Source of the DNA: G020348385 sp964538085
GTDB lineage: Bacteria > Acidobacteriota > Aminicenantia > Aminicenantales > Aminicenantaceae
Direction of reading: 5' to 3'
NCBI GenBank assembly: GCA_964538085.1
Contig: CAZIDF010000015.1
Coordinates: 23,622 to 87,621 of the forward strand
Length of the DNA stretch: 64,000 nucleotides
The translations under genes were made by a program, and so were the position numbers. The notes beneath the pieces were generated by a model that had not been told where the DNA came from, did not search any database, and was given only the letters and a program-made list of their open reading frames with translations. This document shows positions 52,593 to 60,399 of the stretch, one piece after another; position 1 is the stretch's first letter, and every line of letters begins with the position of its first letter.

Positions 52593-53622
52593 TCAGTTTG
52601 TCTATCGTGTCTCTCCAAGTGATTCGGGAAATAAATTCAAATCCTTTCTCACCCATTTTGATGGACAAATCTTGATCCTCGGCGAGTTCATCAAATTTTG
52701 CTGCGATCGATCGGGGATCAGGATCCAAGACATAACCAGATCCGTTGTGTTCGACAATTTCTGAAGGTCCACCACTGTCTGTAGTGGTGATCACTGGTTT
52801 TTTACAGGAAAAGGCTTCCCCAGTTACAAAACCATAATCTTCTTGAAAAGGGGCAAAAAAGACTGCCCTGCATCCGGCATAATAAGACAATACCGTTTTC
52901 TCGTCCGCTGCCCCCAATAGATGGATACGATTATCGAGATTCAGATCTCTGATTTTTCGAGAAAGCGGCTTTTCTTCCGATCCGCTCCCGATGATATAGG
53001 CCTCAAGTTCCTTATTTTTTGTGTAGCTCATAGCATCAATCAGTAGGTCCAATCGCTTGAGCTTTTCCAGACGCGAGATAGCAAAAATGTAATTATCATA
53101 CGCATCGCAGAGGTAATCTCTTTGGGGTGGGGGAGGGTAGAGAACCTCAGATGAAATATTTCCCCATTTTTTCAGCCTCCCCTGGATGGTTTTTGATATA
53201 GCGAACAGTTTTGTCACATTGTGCTTCAGAAAGTGACTATCCAAAGCATGAATCACGTTTTTCCTGATTCTTTCTTTTATCTTACCCGTAATGTTAAGCC
53301 CAGAATAAAGGTCATCCCATAGGTCATAATAGTGCCTCAGCCTGTGGTTTAGCCAACAGACGTGGCTGGTATGTTTGACAGCGAAACTCGGGAACCGCAA
53401 TGAAATTACCTGATCGACCTTGCGTCCCCATCCGTCCTCTTCCACATCGGTTAGGCGGGTGGCAAGATAGGCCTGGAGTTGGCGGCCAAATCTGTTTTGC
53501 GGTGTGAGCACAAGATGTGCCTCATAGCCGAATTGTCTGAGAGCTTTCACGATCTGGCGTGCAATGATGATATGCCCCCCCTCGACAAACAGGACATCGG
53601 AGGTGACAACCGCAACTCTCAT
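52582..53622 (-). CDS. Family-4 glycosyltransferase
   Basis: The 346-residue GT-B protein opens with VAVVTSDVLFVEGGHIIIARQIVKALRQFGYEAHLVL and contains YIFAISRLEKLKRLDLLIDAM, IGSGSEEKPL and FFAPFQEDYGFVTGEAFSCKKPVITTTDSGGPSEIVEHNGSG. The donor-site arrangement closely parallels the enzyme at 47957-49027, so they may be paralogues acting on related acceptors. It is the last gene of the ACT-phosphorylase homologue-glycosyltransferase transcript, 7 nt after the preceding stop. Confidence 0.9.
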   Translation of the reverse strand: MRVAVVTSDVLFVEGGHIIIARQIVKALRQFGYEAHLVLTPQNRFGRQLQAYLATRLTDVEEDGWGRKVDQVISLRFPSFAVKHTSHVCWLNHRLRHYYDLWDDLYSGLNITGKIKERIRKNVIHALDSHFLKHNVTKLFAISKTIQGRLKKWGNISSEVLYPPPPQRDYLCDAYDNYIFAISRLEKLKRLDLLIDAMSYTKNKELEAYIIGSGSEEKPLSRKIRDLNLDNRIHLLGAADEKTVLSYYAGCRAVFFAPFQEDYGFVTGEAFSCKKPVITTTDSGGPSEIVEHNGSGYVLDPDPRSIAAKFDELAEDQDLSIKMGEKGFEFISRITWRDTIDKLIIA

Positions 53623-53629
53623 TTTGTTT

Positions 53630-54517
53630 TCAAGATAATAATCTTAACTCAGATCTTTCTAGGATAAAAGGCTGGAACTCAGGCGGGTCAGAGAAGATTT
53701 TAAAAGCCTTTCTGAATTTTGATTCCCACGGGGGCTTTTTTTCCTCTCCGACTTGGAACACCCGGACAATGCCCTCTCCCTTTTCGATCGGATCCCCGGT
53801 TTTTTTAAGCAGAGCAAAACCGCTTCCATTAAAGGAAAGGGTAAGTTCCCATTTCAATGAATGAATTTCATCAACGGCGAGATGGTGAACATAGCCCTTT
53901 TTTTTTGAAGATATCGTCATTTTTTTTAGCGAGGGAAATAAAGAAGAGGACTCGGCCAACATTTTTTCTCCGGAAAATGATATTTCGTCTCGGATGATTT
54001 TATCTCGTAGAATCTGTTTGCCATCCCTTCTTTGTCTTGCTTTTTTAGCCATCAGGAGCAAATCCGATCCGATTTCTAGGGCAAATTTGGTGAGGTCAAG
54101 AGGTCCTCTTCCCCCGAGTACCCCCTCAGCCTCGATGATTTCAAATTGTGTCCCCATGAAATTTCCCAATGGCTGACAACCGTTGGTCAAAAAAACAGAT
54201 GAGCTGATTTGCTGACGACTGCAGATATCCTGGAGAACCTGAGATAAAGCTTGTGCAGTTTCCAATGGCTCATATTCTGGCCATTCTCGAACTCTAACAT
54301 CAAAGACAACGCCTCTTACCCCTTTGTGTTGGAGCGTGGATTCTATCCAATAAATTAGCTCTTCTAAGCGTCCTTGGGGATAATCAAAGTTCTCAGACAA
54401 GCTCAAAATAACTCCTGTGGAAGACATCAAACGAGATAGGACAAATAGGATTTTTTCTTCGTGGGATCCGATGGAGATTATACCCACATTTTCCAAGCCC
54501 CTTTTTTCGGGCTTCAT
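53630..54517 (-). CDS. Degenerate thymidine/pyrimidine-nucleoside phosphorylase homologue, probably non-catalytic
   Basis: The 295-residue protein matches the central and C-terminal parts of thymidine phosphorylases. VVFDVRVREWPEYEPLETAQAL aligns with the DVKVGxGAFM region. SVFLTNGCQPLGNFMGTQFEIIEAEGVLGGRGPLDL aligns with LLTDMxQPLGxxxGNALEVxEA. YVHHLAVDEI...GFALLKKTGDPIEKGEGI aligns with the C-terminal biotinyl-like domain. The N-terminal helical domain is missing. The phosphate motif KHSTGGVGDK reads SIGSHEEKIL and the SGRGLGHTGGTLDKLE region reads SENFDYPQGRLEEL, so catalysis is unlikely. The frame is intact, so it is not a pseudogene by eye. It lies 2 nt downstream of the ACT gene. Confidence 0.65.
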   Translation of the reverse strand: MKPEKRGLENVGIISIGSHEEKILFVLSRLMSSTGVILSLSENFDYPQGRLEELIYWIESTLQHKGVRGVVFDVRVREWPEYEPLETAQALSQVLQDICSRQQISSSVFLTNGCQPLGNFMGTQFEIIEAEGVLGGRGPLDLTKFALEIGSDLLLMAKKARQRRDGKQILRDKIIRDEISFSGEKMLAESSSLFPSLKKMTISSKKKGYVHHLAVDEIHSLKWELTLSFNGSGFALLKKTGDPIEKGEGIVRVFQVGEEKKPPWESKFRKAFKIFSDPPEFQPFILERSELRLLS

Positions 54518-54519
54518 GA

Positions 54520-54915
54520 TTATCTCAATGTTTTAATAGCTTTTTTATCGTTACTTGTCTTAAAAACCAACAGAACTTTGCCGACTCCTGCTGATGAACC
54601 ATAACAATAATCCACATCGATCACAGCATTGCCGAGGAGTGCGCCTATTTCTGAACCTGCACCAATCCTATCTTCGATAAGAATGGTCACAACTTGATTG
54701 GAGCTCACTTCATACCCCATAGTTTTCAAACATTTCTGGGCTTTCTTACTGTCTGAGGTTACCAGGAGGAAGACACCTTTTTTTTCATCAGAATAAGCAT
54801 TCAAAGCTTTAAGGTTAACTCTAGCATTGGCTAAAGTCCCAAGGACTCGGCCTAGAATTCCCGGCTCGTTAGGAGTGATGATTTGGAGTTCTTGATCAAG
54901 CTTTACTTCGTACAA
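54520..54915 (-). CDS. Tandem ACT-domain protein
   Basis: The 131-residue protein consists of two ACT-like modules: QIITPNEPGILGRVLGTLANARVNLKALNAYSD (typical DxPGxL loop, here NEPGIL) and VVTILIEDRIGAGSEIGALLGNAVIDVDYCYGSS. ACT domains bind small ligands, often amino acids, and regulate partner enzymes. Such two-domain stand-alone proteins are found widely without known partners. The start is TTG at 54915, supported by AAGGAG 7 nt upstream. It heads a three-gene minus transcript. Confidence 0.85.
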   Translation of the reverse strand: MYEVKLDQELQIITPNEPGILGRVLGTLANARVNLKALNAYSDEKKGVFLLVTSDSKKAQKCLKTMGYEVSSNQVVTILIEDRIGAGSEIGALLGNAVIDVDYCYGSSAGVGKVLLVFKTSNDKKAIKTLR

Positions 54916-54938
54916 TTTATTTCTCCTTATGAATAGGA

Positions 54939-54968
54939 ATTATACCAAAATAGGCTTTTGAAAAACAA
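54939..54968 (-). promoter_or_regulatory. Predicted promoter of the ACT gene transcript
   Basis: On the minus strand TTGTTT (54963-54968), an 18-nt spacer and a perfect TATAAT (54939-54944) lie 23 nt before the TTG start. The left target duplicate of mobile copy C begins 22 bp beyond it. Confidence 0.6.
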
Positions 54969-54990
54969 AGGAAATATCAAATGCAAATAT

Positions 54991-55348
54991 CATAAGGCAC
55001 GGAAGCATCTCTATTTCCGTAATATCTAAAGGTTTTATAAAGGCTTTCACGAATGGTTTTGCTCCCATGAAGATTTTTAACGCCATTCCCTCGCCGGTCT
55101 TCTCGGCGGCTGCGGAACTCCGCCCGTTAGCTCCCATCGCTGCCACTTTTGCCTCTGTTCCCATGATTGTCCGGATCTCTGATCCCTTAGTAAAGTCGTG
55201 CTCAATACATCCTCGCCGTCTGACTCCGTCAGATTCCCTCGAAGAACGGACGGATTAGTTGGGTGGGGTGGGTTGGCTTCAATGGTCGCTTCAACCATCC
55301 TTAAAAGCCCTATTCATCACGAAAATAGAGATGCCTTACATAAGGCAC
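54991..55348 (+). mobile_element. MITE-like element, copy C (best preserved, perfect target duplication)
   Basis: The 338-bp body (55001-55338) lies in the 504-nt divergent gap between the ACT and amidotransferase genes. Its termini are inverted: left GCATCTCTATTTCCGTAAT and right, read inward, GCATCTCTATTTTCGTGAT, with 2 mismatches in 19. Direct 10-bp repeats CATAAGGCAC flank it exactly (54991-55000 and 55339-55348). It holds the internal blocks of both copies A and B and is probably closest to full length. Hairpin TCTGAC-TCC-GTCAGA is at 55219-55233. No transposase. Confidence 0.85.
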
Positions 55349-55355
55349 AAGGAAT

Positions 55356-55383
55356 TTGAGTTTTATTGGGAAAGCCTTATAAT
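55356..55383 (+). promoter_or_regulatory. Predicted promoter of the amidotransferase gene
   Basis: TTGAGT (55356-55361), a 16-nt spacer and a perfect TATAAT (55378-55383). Its -35 box begins 7 bp after the right target duplicate of copy C. Confidence 0.6.
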
Positions 55384-55419
55384 GGGGATGATTTATTTTT
55401 TTTTAAGAAGGATGCGACA

Positions 55420-56112
55420 GTGAAAGAGCAGGACATTAGACTTGCCATAATAGATAACGCCATAAATCACTCTGTTTACAATCCGATACGCCATTGGAAA
55501 TCCTGCCTGGAGATAGATTTTGATGTGTACAAAGCCACTGAATATGATTTTCCGGAGATTCAGAACTACACCCATTTGATTTTAACGGGCTCTGAGGCCT
55601 CCATATTGGAAAGGGAAACATGGGTAAAAGAAGAGTCTAAGCTCATTCGTCAGGCCGTTGATAGAGGTCTATCCGTACTCGGGAGTTGTTTTGGACACCA
55701 ATTGCTGGCCGTTGCCCTGGCAGGTCCGGAATGTGTGCAAAGGTGCGCCTTTCCTGAGATTGGATGGATTTCTGTTCAGATAAACGATAACGAAGAAATA
55801 TTTGGGAAAAAACGTCAGGCTTTTTCTTTTTCCTCTCACTTTGATGAGGTGATTGATTTGCCCGAAAATTTTCAGATTTTTGCATATTCTGAACACTGTT
55901 CGATCCAGGCTTTCCGGATGAAAAATAGGCCAGTATTGGGGCTTCAAATTCATCCGGAAATGAATGTTTCCGAAGCCCAGAAATACTTGAAAAATCGAGT
56001 GCGGTATAAACACGCACCTGTTGAGCTTTTTGCTCAGGCTTTAGAATCGACACCACAAGATTCAGGTCTTATCCGACCTATTACTGAGAAATTTTTCGGG
56101 CAGTCCACATAG
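55420..56112 (+). CDS. Class I glutamine amidotransferase-like protein
   Basis: The 230-residue protein has the triad-type motifs: nucleophile elbow GSCFGHQLLA, and LQIHPEMN with the His-Glu pair, plus an oxyanion-region LTGSEASI. It resembles the stand-alone glutaminase domains related to GMP synthase, which hydrolyse glutamine or gamma-glutamyl compounds. The actual substrate is unknown. The start is GTG at 55420, preceded by AAGGA at 7 nt. A TTG at 55366 lies inside the promoter. No synthetase partner is adjacent. Confidence 0.82.
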   Translation: MKEQDIRLAIIDNAINHSVYNPIRHWKSCLEIDFDVYKATEYDFPEIQNYTHLILTGSEASILERETWVKEESKLIRQAVDRGLSVLGSCFGHQLLAVALAGPECVQRCAFPEIGWISVQINDNEEIFGKKRQAFSFSSHFDEVIDLPENFQIFAYSEHCSIQAFRMKNRPVLGLQIHPEMNVSEAQKYLKNRVRYKHAPVELFAQALESTPQDSGLIRPITEKFFGQST

Positions 56113-56203
56113 CACGATTGAGATACAATTTTTCTTGACAAATTCGGGAATTTATTATGTAGTATATATACGTTTTTCACCCATTCGCAAAGAGGAGGCA
56201 GGA

Positions 56204-57649
56204 ATGAAGAACAAAAAAATTGCTTTTTTCACATTGGGAATTCTTATCTTATTCACTTTAGCTGCTTTCGCAGAAACGAAAAAATTGGAGCAGATCGGGC
56301 AGTACACTTTGGTAAGGATCAAAGGAGAGGTTCCTACACAAGAAGTCATGAAGACCTTGTTGGAAAAATACGCTGCGGATATAAAATATGGATTCGATCT
56401 AGCAGGCTATGGGGAGCTTTTCCTTCCTTTTATGGATCAAATTCGAGATTCTGCTTTCAAAGAAAAAGAGATCGCTATCGGCGACAAGTTTATATGGATG
56501 CTCTTCCGGTCGCGTGACAAGGTCAAGGTTGTCGAAGACCTGGAGTGGGCAGGGAAAGAGGCTCTTCCTGTATTTTCTTTCACCATTGTGAAGGGATTTA
56601 TGCACTATGAAATCGTCATGCCCAAACCCTGTGGAAACATTTCTCTTTACAAGGTCGAGGAGATTATTCCTGATGCTGTGTGTGACATTCAGGTCGAGCC
56701 GGGGAAAGCCAACATAAATGATCCCATTTCCGTGGATATGAGCGGCTCGCAAAATGCCAAATCCATGGAGGTGGAAGTTTTCAATGCAGAAGGCAAAAAG
56801 ATAGCGACAAAAGCCCTTACCCCTGATTCACCCAAGTGGCAAACCAAGTTCGACAAACCGGGCGAGTATGTTTTCAAAGCCAAAGCTTTCAATGTCAAAG
56901 GGACACCCTCCACAAATCCTTGTGATGCCAAGACTTATATCAATCATCCCCCCATTTGCCAGCTCACAGCTACACCGGCAGAGGATTACATCACAAAGCC
57001 GTTCATGTTTGATGCCTCAGGGTCTTCCGATTCCGATGGAGAAGTGGTAAAAGCGAACTTCGAGATTGCCGATGAAACGGGAAATGTTGTCGATACACAC
57101 GCTACAGATAAACCATTCAATTGGGAGATGATTTTCAATGAACCTGGGCTTTATACGGTCACGGTTGTCGTGACGGATGATTTCGGGGCTATGTCCGAAC
57201 CGTGCAGGGCCGAGTTCAATGTCAAGGAGAAAAAACTGTATGTCTTGGCAGATATTGGGTTGCCACAAGCAAGAGGCAGCCATGGCCCGTATATCGGCGG
57301 ACGTCTTGGAATCGCCCTCATGCTCCCCTCAAATTTCAGCCTCTTCTTGGAGGGAGGGGGTGCTTTGGCCATGAAAGACGAGCCTTGGAAGTCTTTTATG
57401 TTGGCCAACGCCAGCTTGAACTACCATTTTGATCCAGTTTATGTGGGTGCAGGATTGGGATTCAACACTCAAGTGAGAGTGGATCGAGAACAGACCGATC
57501 TTTTCCTTCTCGGGAATATCGGCGTTAATGTTTTCAATAACTACACGACTATCGGATCTATCTTTTTCGAAGGGCAAGGGCCTATCGGAGAAAACCGATC
57601 CTTTTCCAAGCACCATAAACTCATTCTAGGATTCCGGTTGTTGTTCTGA
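56204..57649 (+). CDS. Outer-membrane protein with PKD-like repeats and C-terminal beta-barrel
   Basis: The 481-residue protein has a signal peptide (KNKKIAFFTLGILILFTLAAFA), an N-terminal domain of about 130 residues that I do not recognise, and two Ig/PKD-like units (CDIQVEPGKANINDPISVDMSGS...; CQLTATPAEDYITKPFMFDASGSSDSDG...). The last 140 residues are alternating beta strands ending in Phe (KHHKLILGFRLLF), as in outer-membrane barrels. It is similar in layout to OmpA-like anchors. AGAGGAGGCAGGA precedes the ATG. A TTGACA at about 56133 and TAGTAT at 56158 may be a promoter, with a 19-nt spacer. A strong terminator follows. Confidence 0.75.
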   Translation: MKNKKIAFFTLGILILFTLAAFAETKKLEQIGQYTLVRIKGEVPTQEVMKTLLEKYAADIKYGFDLAGYGELFLPFMDQIRDSAFKEKEIAIGDKFIWMLFRSRDKVKVVEDLEWAGKEALPVFSFTIVKGFMHYEIVMPKPCGNISLYKVEEIIPDAVCDIQVEPGKANINDPISVDMSGSQNAKSMEVEVFNAEGKKIATKALTPDSPKWQTKFDKPGEYVFKAKAFNVKGTPSTNPCDAKTYINHPPICQLTATPAEDYITKPFMFDASGSSDSDGEVVKANFEIADETGNVVDTHATDKPFNWEMIFNEPGLYTVTVVVTDDFGAMSEPCRAEFNVKEKKLYVLADIGLPQARGSHGPYIGGRLGIALMLPSNFSLFLEGGGALAMKDEPWKSFMLANASLNYHFDPVYVGAGLGFNTQVRVDREQTDLFLLGNIGVNVFNNYTTIGSIFFEGQGPIGENRSFSKHHKLILGFRLLF

Positions 57650-57661
57650 TAGAGAATAAAA

Positions 57662-57697
57662 TAAAAGGGCCAGGAATCATTTCCTGGCCTTTTTTTT
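57662..57697 (+). terminator. Rho-independent terminator after the outer-membrane protein gene
   Basis: GGCCAGGAA (57668-57676), loop TCAT and TTCCTGGCC (57681-57689) make a perfect 9-bp stem followed by eight Ts. AAAAG upstream extends the pairing with the T-run. It could also act weakly from the other strand. Confidence 0.9.
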
Positions 57698-57822
57698 GCT
57701 TTTAGCCCGAAGCTTTTCCAACAATTCGGGGTTGTGTGCCATTCCCTTTCGATGGGTTTCGGAATGGCGTCATTTTTGATGGTATCGATGAAGGATTGAT
57801 GGAGGAGCTGGAAAGGATGGTT

Positions 57823-58113
57823 TTAGTCGATGAATTTTCCCAATTTGGATATTTCTTCGTTATAATATTTCCGGTAAAGAATTTCCCATTCCCGGCTTCC
57901 CTCTTTTATCGCTTTTTTCTGTGATTGGATTTTTTCGATAGCCTTTTGGTCGATCAAATCATAGAGCTTGAGCTCGTCTTCTATACTTCTCACGATATTC
58001 AATCTAATCTCATTGGATTCATCGAGAAATTCGACTTCTTTGTCTTGGAATAGATAATTGAGAACAAGACGGCCCAAAAAGTTGATTTTTTCTCTCGAAA
58101 GCCTAATGCTCAC
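57823..58113 (-). CDS. DUF507 family protein (second of pair)
   Basis: The 96-residue protein matches DUF507: MSIRLSREKINFLGRLVLNYL, then an E-rich middle and a YRKYYNEEISKLGKF end. The function is unknown. These genes occur mainly in Deltaproteobacteria, Acidobacteria and related groups. The start is GTG at 58113, overlapping the preceding stop as GTGA, so the two paralogues are translated together. The 125 nt between its end and the terminator hold nothing I can support. Confidence 0.85.
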   Translation of the reverse strand: MSIRLSREKINFLGRLVLNYLFQDKEVEFLDESNEIRLNIVRSIEDELKLYDLIDQKAIEKIQSQKKAIKEGSREWEILYRKYYNEEISKLGKFID

Positions 58114-58388
58114 AGGACTATCTTCCTTTCCTTTGCAAGCTTTGTCTTGATCATTCTGAACATCGTTTGGTATTCGATATTTTCTTTCCGGATCTTTTCC
58201 ATGTGCTCACTGAGAATCTCTCTGACTTCCTGATCGAGCTTGTCTTCATTCTGGAATTCTTCCAGCAATAAAATTTCCAAATCTTCGATAAGCTTATTCT
58301 TTTTATCGGAAATTATTTTTTCTTCTTTTAAAAGATTGCGCACGATGACAAAGGCCATGTGTTCGATTTGGCTTTTTGTGAGTCTCAT
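58110..58388 (-). CDS. DUF507 family protein (first of pair)
   Basis: The 92-residue protein matches DUF507: MRLTKSQIEHMAFVIVRNLL, a charged helical middle and a C-terminal RMIKTKLAKERKI. I choose the ATG at 58388 because it fits the family N-terminus and is exactly 9 nt after the predicted -10 box. The upstream ATG at 58397 and GTG at 58406 lie against or inside that box. No Shine-Dalgarno precedes it, so a leaderless mRNA is predicted. It is paired with a diverged paralogue downstream. Confidence 0.85.
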   Translation of the reverse strand: MRLTKSQIEHMAFVIVRNLLKEEKIISDKKNKLIEDLEILLLEEFQNEDKLDQEVREILSEHMEKIRKENIEYQTMFRMIKTKLAKERKIVL

Positions 58389-58397
58389 GTCCCCCAT

Positions 58398-58426
58398 AAA
58401 ATACACTACCTTGGGTTAAATTTCAA
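58398..58426 (-). promoter_or_regulatory. Predicted leaderless promoter of the DUF507 pair
   Basis: On the minus strand TTGAAA (58421-58426), a 17-nt spacer and TATTTT (58398-58403) end 9 nt before the chosen ATG. Confidence 0.5.
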
Positions 58427-58439
58427 GAATAATCCCTGT

Positions 58440-58492
58440 CATCCCCGAATTTAGCGGTTCAGAGAAAAGGGGGGAGGCATCTATTCGGGATG
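58440..58492. repeat. Inverted repeat at the end of truB
   Basis: CATCCCCGAAT (58440-58450) and ATTCGGGATG (58483-58492) pair over 10 bp with one bulge and a 32-nt loop. No T-run follows on either strand, so it is not a clear terminator. It spans the last codons of truB and may be a REP-like remnant or an mRNA 3'-end structure. Confidence 0.45.
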
Positions 58493-59422
58493 ATTTTCAG
58501 GTTGGAATACCAGGAATGGTCGAAGCGAATTGTTTTGGGCATTTTTTTTTGCAAAAGCGATGAGCTTTCCTCGAGAATCGAAAATTCTAAATAGGTCCTG
58601 TTTTTTTATTTCTGCGCTGGTTGTTTCTTTATCTTGAAAAGGAATCGACGGCAAGGAGTCTGGGAAAAAAGAGTTTCCGTTGCGAACACGAGGAGCATCA
58701 CTGTCGTTCACCACGATTCTTGGGAAATCTGGCAGGAGGGCTTCGATCGGAAGCAGAAATTTAGCCGATTGACCAAGGGATGCCATTTTTTTGATTTCTT
58801 CGACGGTGTGGGATTTATCGATATGGAACTCTCCTATTTCCGTTCTGATCAACCGATTGAGATGAGCTCCACATCCTAAACATTGTCCCAGATCATGCGC
58901 TATGGATCGGATATAGGTTCCTGAGGAACATTTCACATCGAAATCAACATGAGGCGGACAATACTCTTTTAGCCTAAAAAAATGCACGGTCACCGTCGAC
59001 GATTTCAACTCAAATTCTTTTTGCTCGCGGACCCTCTTATAGAGGGTTTCGCCCTTGTATTTTTTTGCTGAATAGGGAGGAGGGACCTGTTCGATTTCTC
59101 CCACGAATCTTTTCATATTTTTAAGAAGTTTTGTTTTATCTGGGTAATTTTTAGATTCTCTAGATGCTGGTTCTCCTTCCGCATCATAGGTGTCTGTGGA
59201 ATATCCCAACCGAATCTGTCCCTCATAGGTTTTCGCAAATTGCAAATAATAAGGGAAAAGTCTTGTCGCTTTTCCCAAAGCGATTAGCAAAAGACCTGTT
59301 GCCAGGGGATCGAGGGTGCCGAAGTGGCCGACTTTTTTTGTACGTAGGTTTTTTCTGAACCAGATGACGATGTCATGGGAAGTCACCCCTTTTGGTTTAT
59401 GGACAAGTATAAGGCCGTCCAT
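58481..59422 (-). CDS. truB: tRNA pseudouridine-55 synthase
   Basis: TruB makes the pseudouridine in the T-loop of tRNAs. The 313-residue protein begins MDGLILVHKPKGVTSHD and has the catalytic aspartate in GHFGTLDPLATGLL, then VPPPYSAKKYKGETLYKRVR and CSSGTYIRSIAHDLG. A C-terminal PUA-like region follows (RVRNGNSFF... SRGKLIAFAK). It lies 8 nt after nrnA and closes the nusA-infB-DUF503-rbfA-nrnA-truB operon. Confidence 0.96.
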   Translation of the reverse strand: MDGLILVHKPKGVTSHDIVIWFRKNLRTKKVGHFGTLDPLATGLLLIALGKATRLFPYYLQFAKTYEGQIRLGYSTDTYDAEGEPASRESKNYPDKTKLLKNMKRFVGEIEQVPPPYSAKKYKGETLYKRVREQKEFELKSSTVTVHFFRLKEYCPPHVDFDVKCSSGTYIRSIAHDLGQCLGCGAHLNRLIRTEIGEFHIDKSHTVEEIKKMASLGQSAKFLLPIEALLPDFPRIVVNDSDAPRVRNGNSFFPDSLPSIPFQDKETTSAEIKKQDLFRIFDSRGKLIAFAKKNAQNNSLRPFLVFQPENHPE

Positions 59423-59430
59423 GGCACACT

Positions 59431-60399
59431 CTACGAATGTGTTTTGAGAAACTTTCGTACTTTATTCGGAATGTCCTGGATCAATTTTTCGTGTTTTCCC
59501 GTTACGGTGAATCCAGCCGCATGGCGATGTCCGCCTCCTCCAAAATATTCGGCTATCTTGGCCGCATTGGCGGAGCCTTTCGACCTTATACTGACACGGA
59601 ATGTATTCTTGGCCATTTCTTTGAAAAATAATACTGTCCTCACGCCTTTAATGGACCGAGTCAGAGTCGTGATATCTTCTGTATCGATTTCTTTTATGTT
59701 CAGGCTATCGAGGTGTTCTTTGAACATTGTGATAACGGCAATGTCACCCGTTGAGTTCATTTGCAAAGTCGATAAAACAGCGCCAAGAAGTTTTATTTTT
59801 TCGGGAGGATTATTGTTGAATAGGTGTTCTGAAACCTTTATCGGGCTTGCCCCCAGCGTGACGAGTTCATAACAAGATTTGAAGGCTTCTGCATTTGTGT
59901 TCGAAAACTGAAAAGATCCGGTATCAGAAACAATTCCGCAATACAAATGGTTTGCGATCTTGGGAGAGATCCTGACTTTTAGTTTTTTGGCGAGTTTGAC
60001 GGCCATTTCCGAAACAGCCGGGGCCTTGGGTTCCACCCAATTTATATCGGCATAATAATCATTAGAGTAGTGATGATCGATGTTGATCTTAAAATAGCTC
60101 TCGATATCAAGCTGGCCCGAACGACCGACATTGGCACATTCCAGAAGAATGATCATATCATATTTATTTGGGGGGATCTGTCCTATCTGAATGTTTTTGA
60201 TATCGGGGTATTGATTGAACGGGAACGGAGTGTTGTCTTTATTGATGATGGCCATGTCTTTTCCCATTTGTTTTCCGATAAAATAAAGAGCAAGACTGGT
60301 GCAGAGGGAGTCCCCGTCTGGCCTGAGATGCGATGTGATTACGATTCGTTGGCTTTGCGTGATTTTTTTGTTGATGAGCTCTACTGGATCACTTTTCAT
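59431..60399 (-). CDS. nrnA: DHH/DHHA1 phosphoesterase, NrnA-type
   Basis: The 322-residue protein has the DHH family motifs in order: SHLRPDGDSLCTS, ECANVGR region, NIDHHYSND, GIVSDTGSFQFSNT, and the C-terminal DHHA1 motif FGGGGHRHAAGF. NrnA hydrolyses short RNA or linear dinucleotides (nanoRNase, pApA) and can dephosphorylate pAp. It overlaps rbfA by 11 nt. Its position between rbfA and truB is the standard one in many bacteria and links RNA turnover to the translation machinery. Confidence 0.93.
   Translation of the reverse strand: MKSDPVELINKKITQSQRIVITSHLRPDGDSLCTSLALYFIGKQMGKDMAIINKDNTPFPFNQYPDIKNIQIGQIPPNKYDMIILLECANVGRSGQLDIESYFKINIDHHYSNDYYADINWVEPKAPAVSEMAVKLAKKLKVRISPKIANHLYCGIVSDTGSFQFSNTNAEAFKSCYELVTLGASPIKVSEHLFNNNPPEKIKLLGAVLSTLQMNSTGDIAVITMFKEHLDSLNIKEIDTEDITTLTRSIKGVRTVLFFKEMAKNTFRVSIRSKGSANAAKIAEYFGGGGHRHAAGFTVTGKHEKLIQDIPNKVRKFLKTHS

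Noticed and set aside
57690..57755. Tiny minus-strand frame starting MAHNPELLEK, 21 codons, ending in the terminator stem
   Set aside because: It reads a lysine-rich tail out of the terminator T-run, has no promoter, and its upstream extension stops at once. It may be chance or a remnant.
58440..58492. Terminator of the nusA-truB operon
   Set aside because: The inverted repeat has a long loop and no T-run on either strand, so it was listed only as a repeat.
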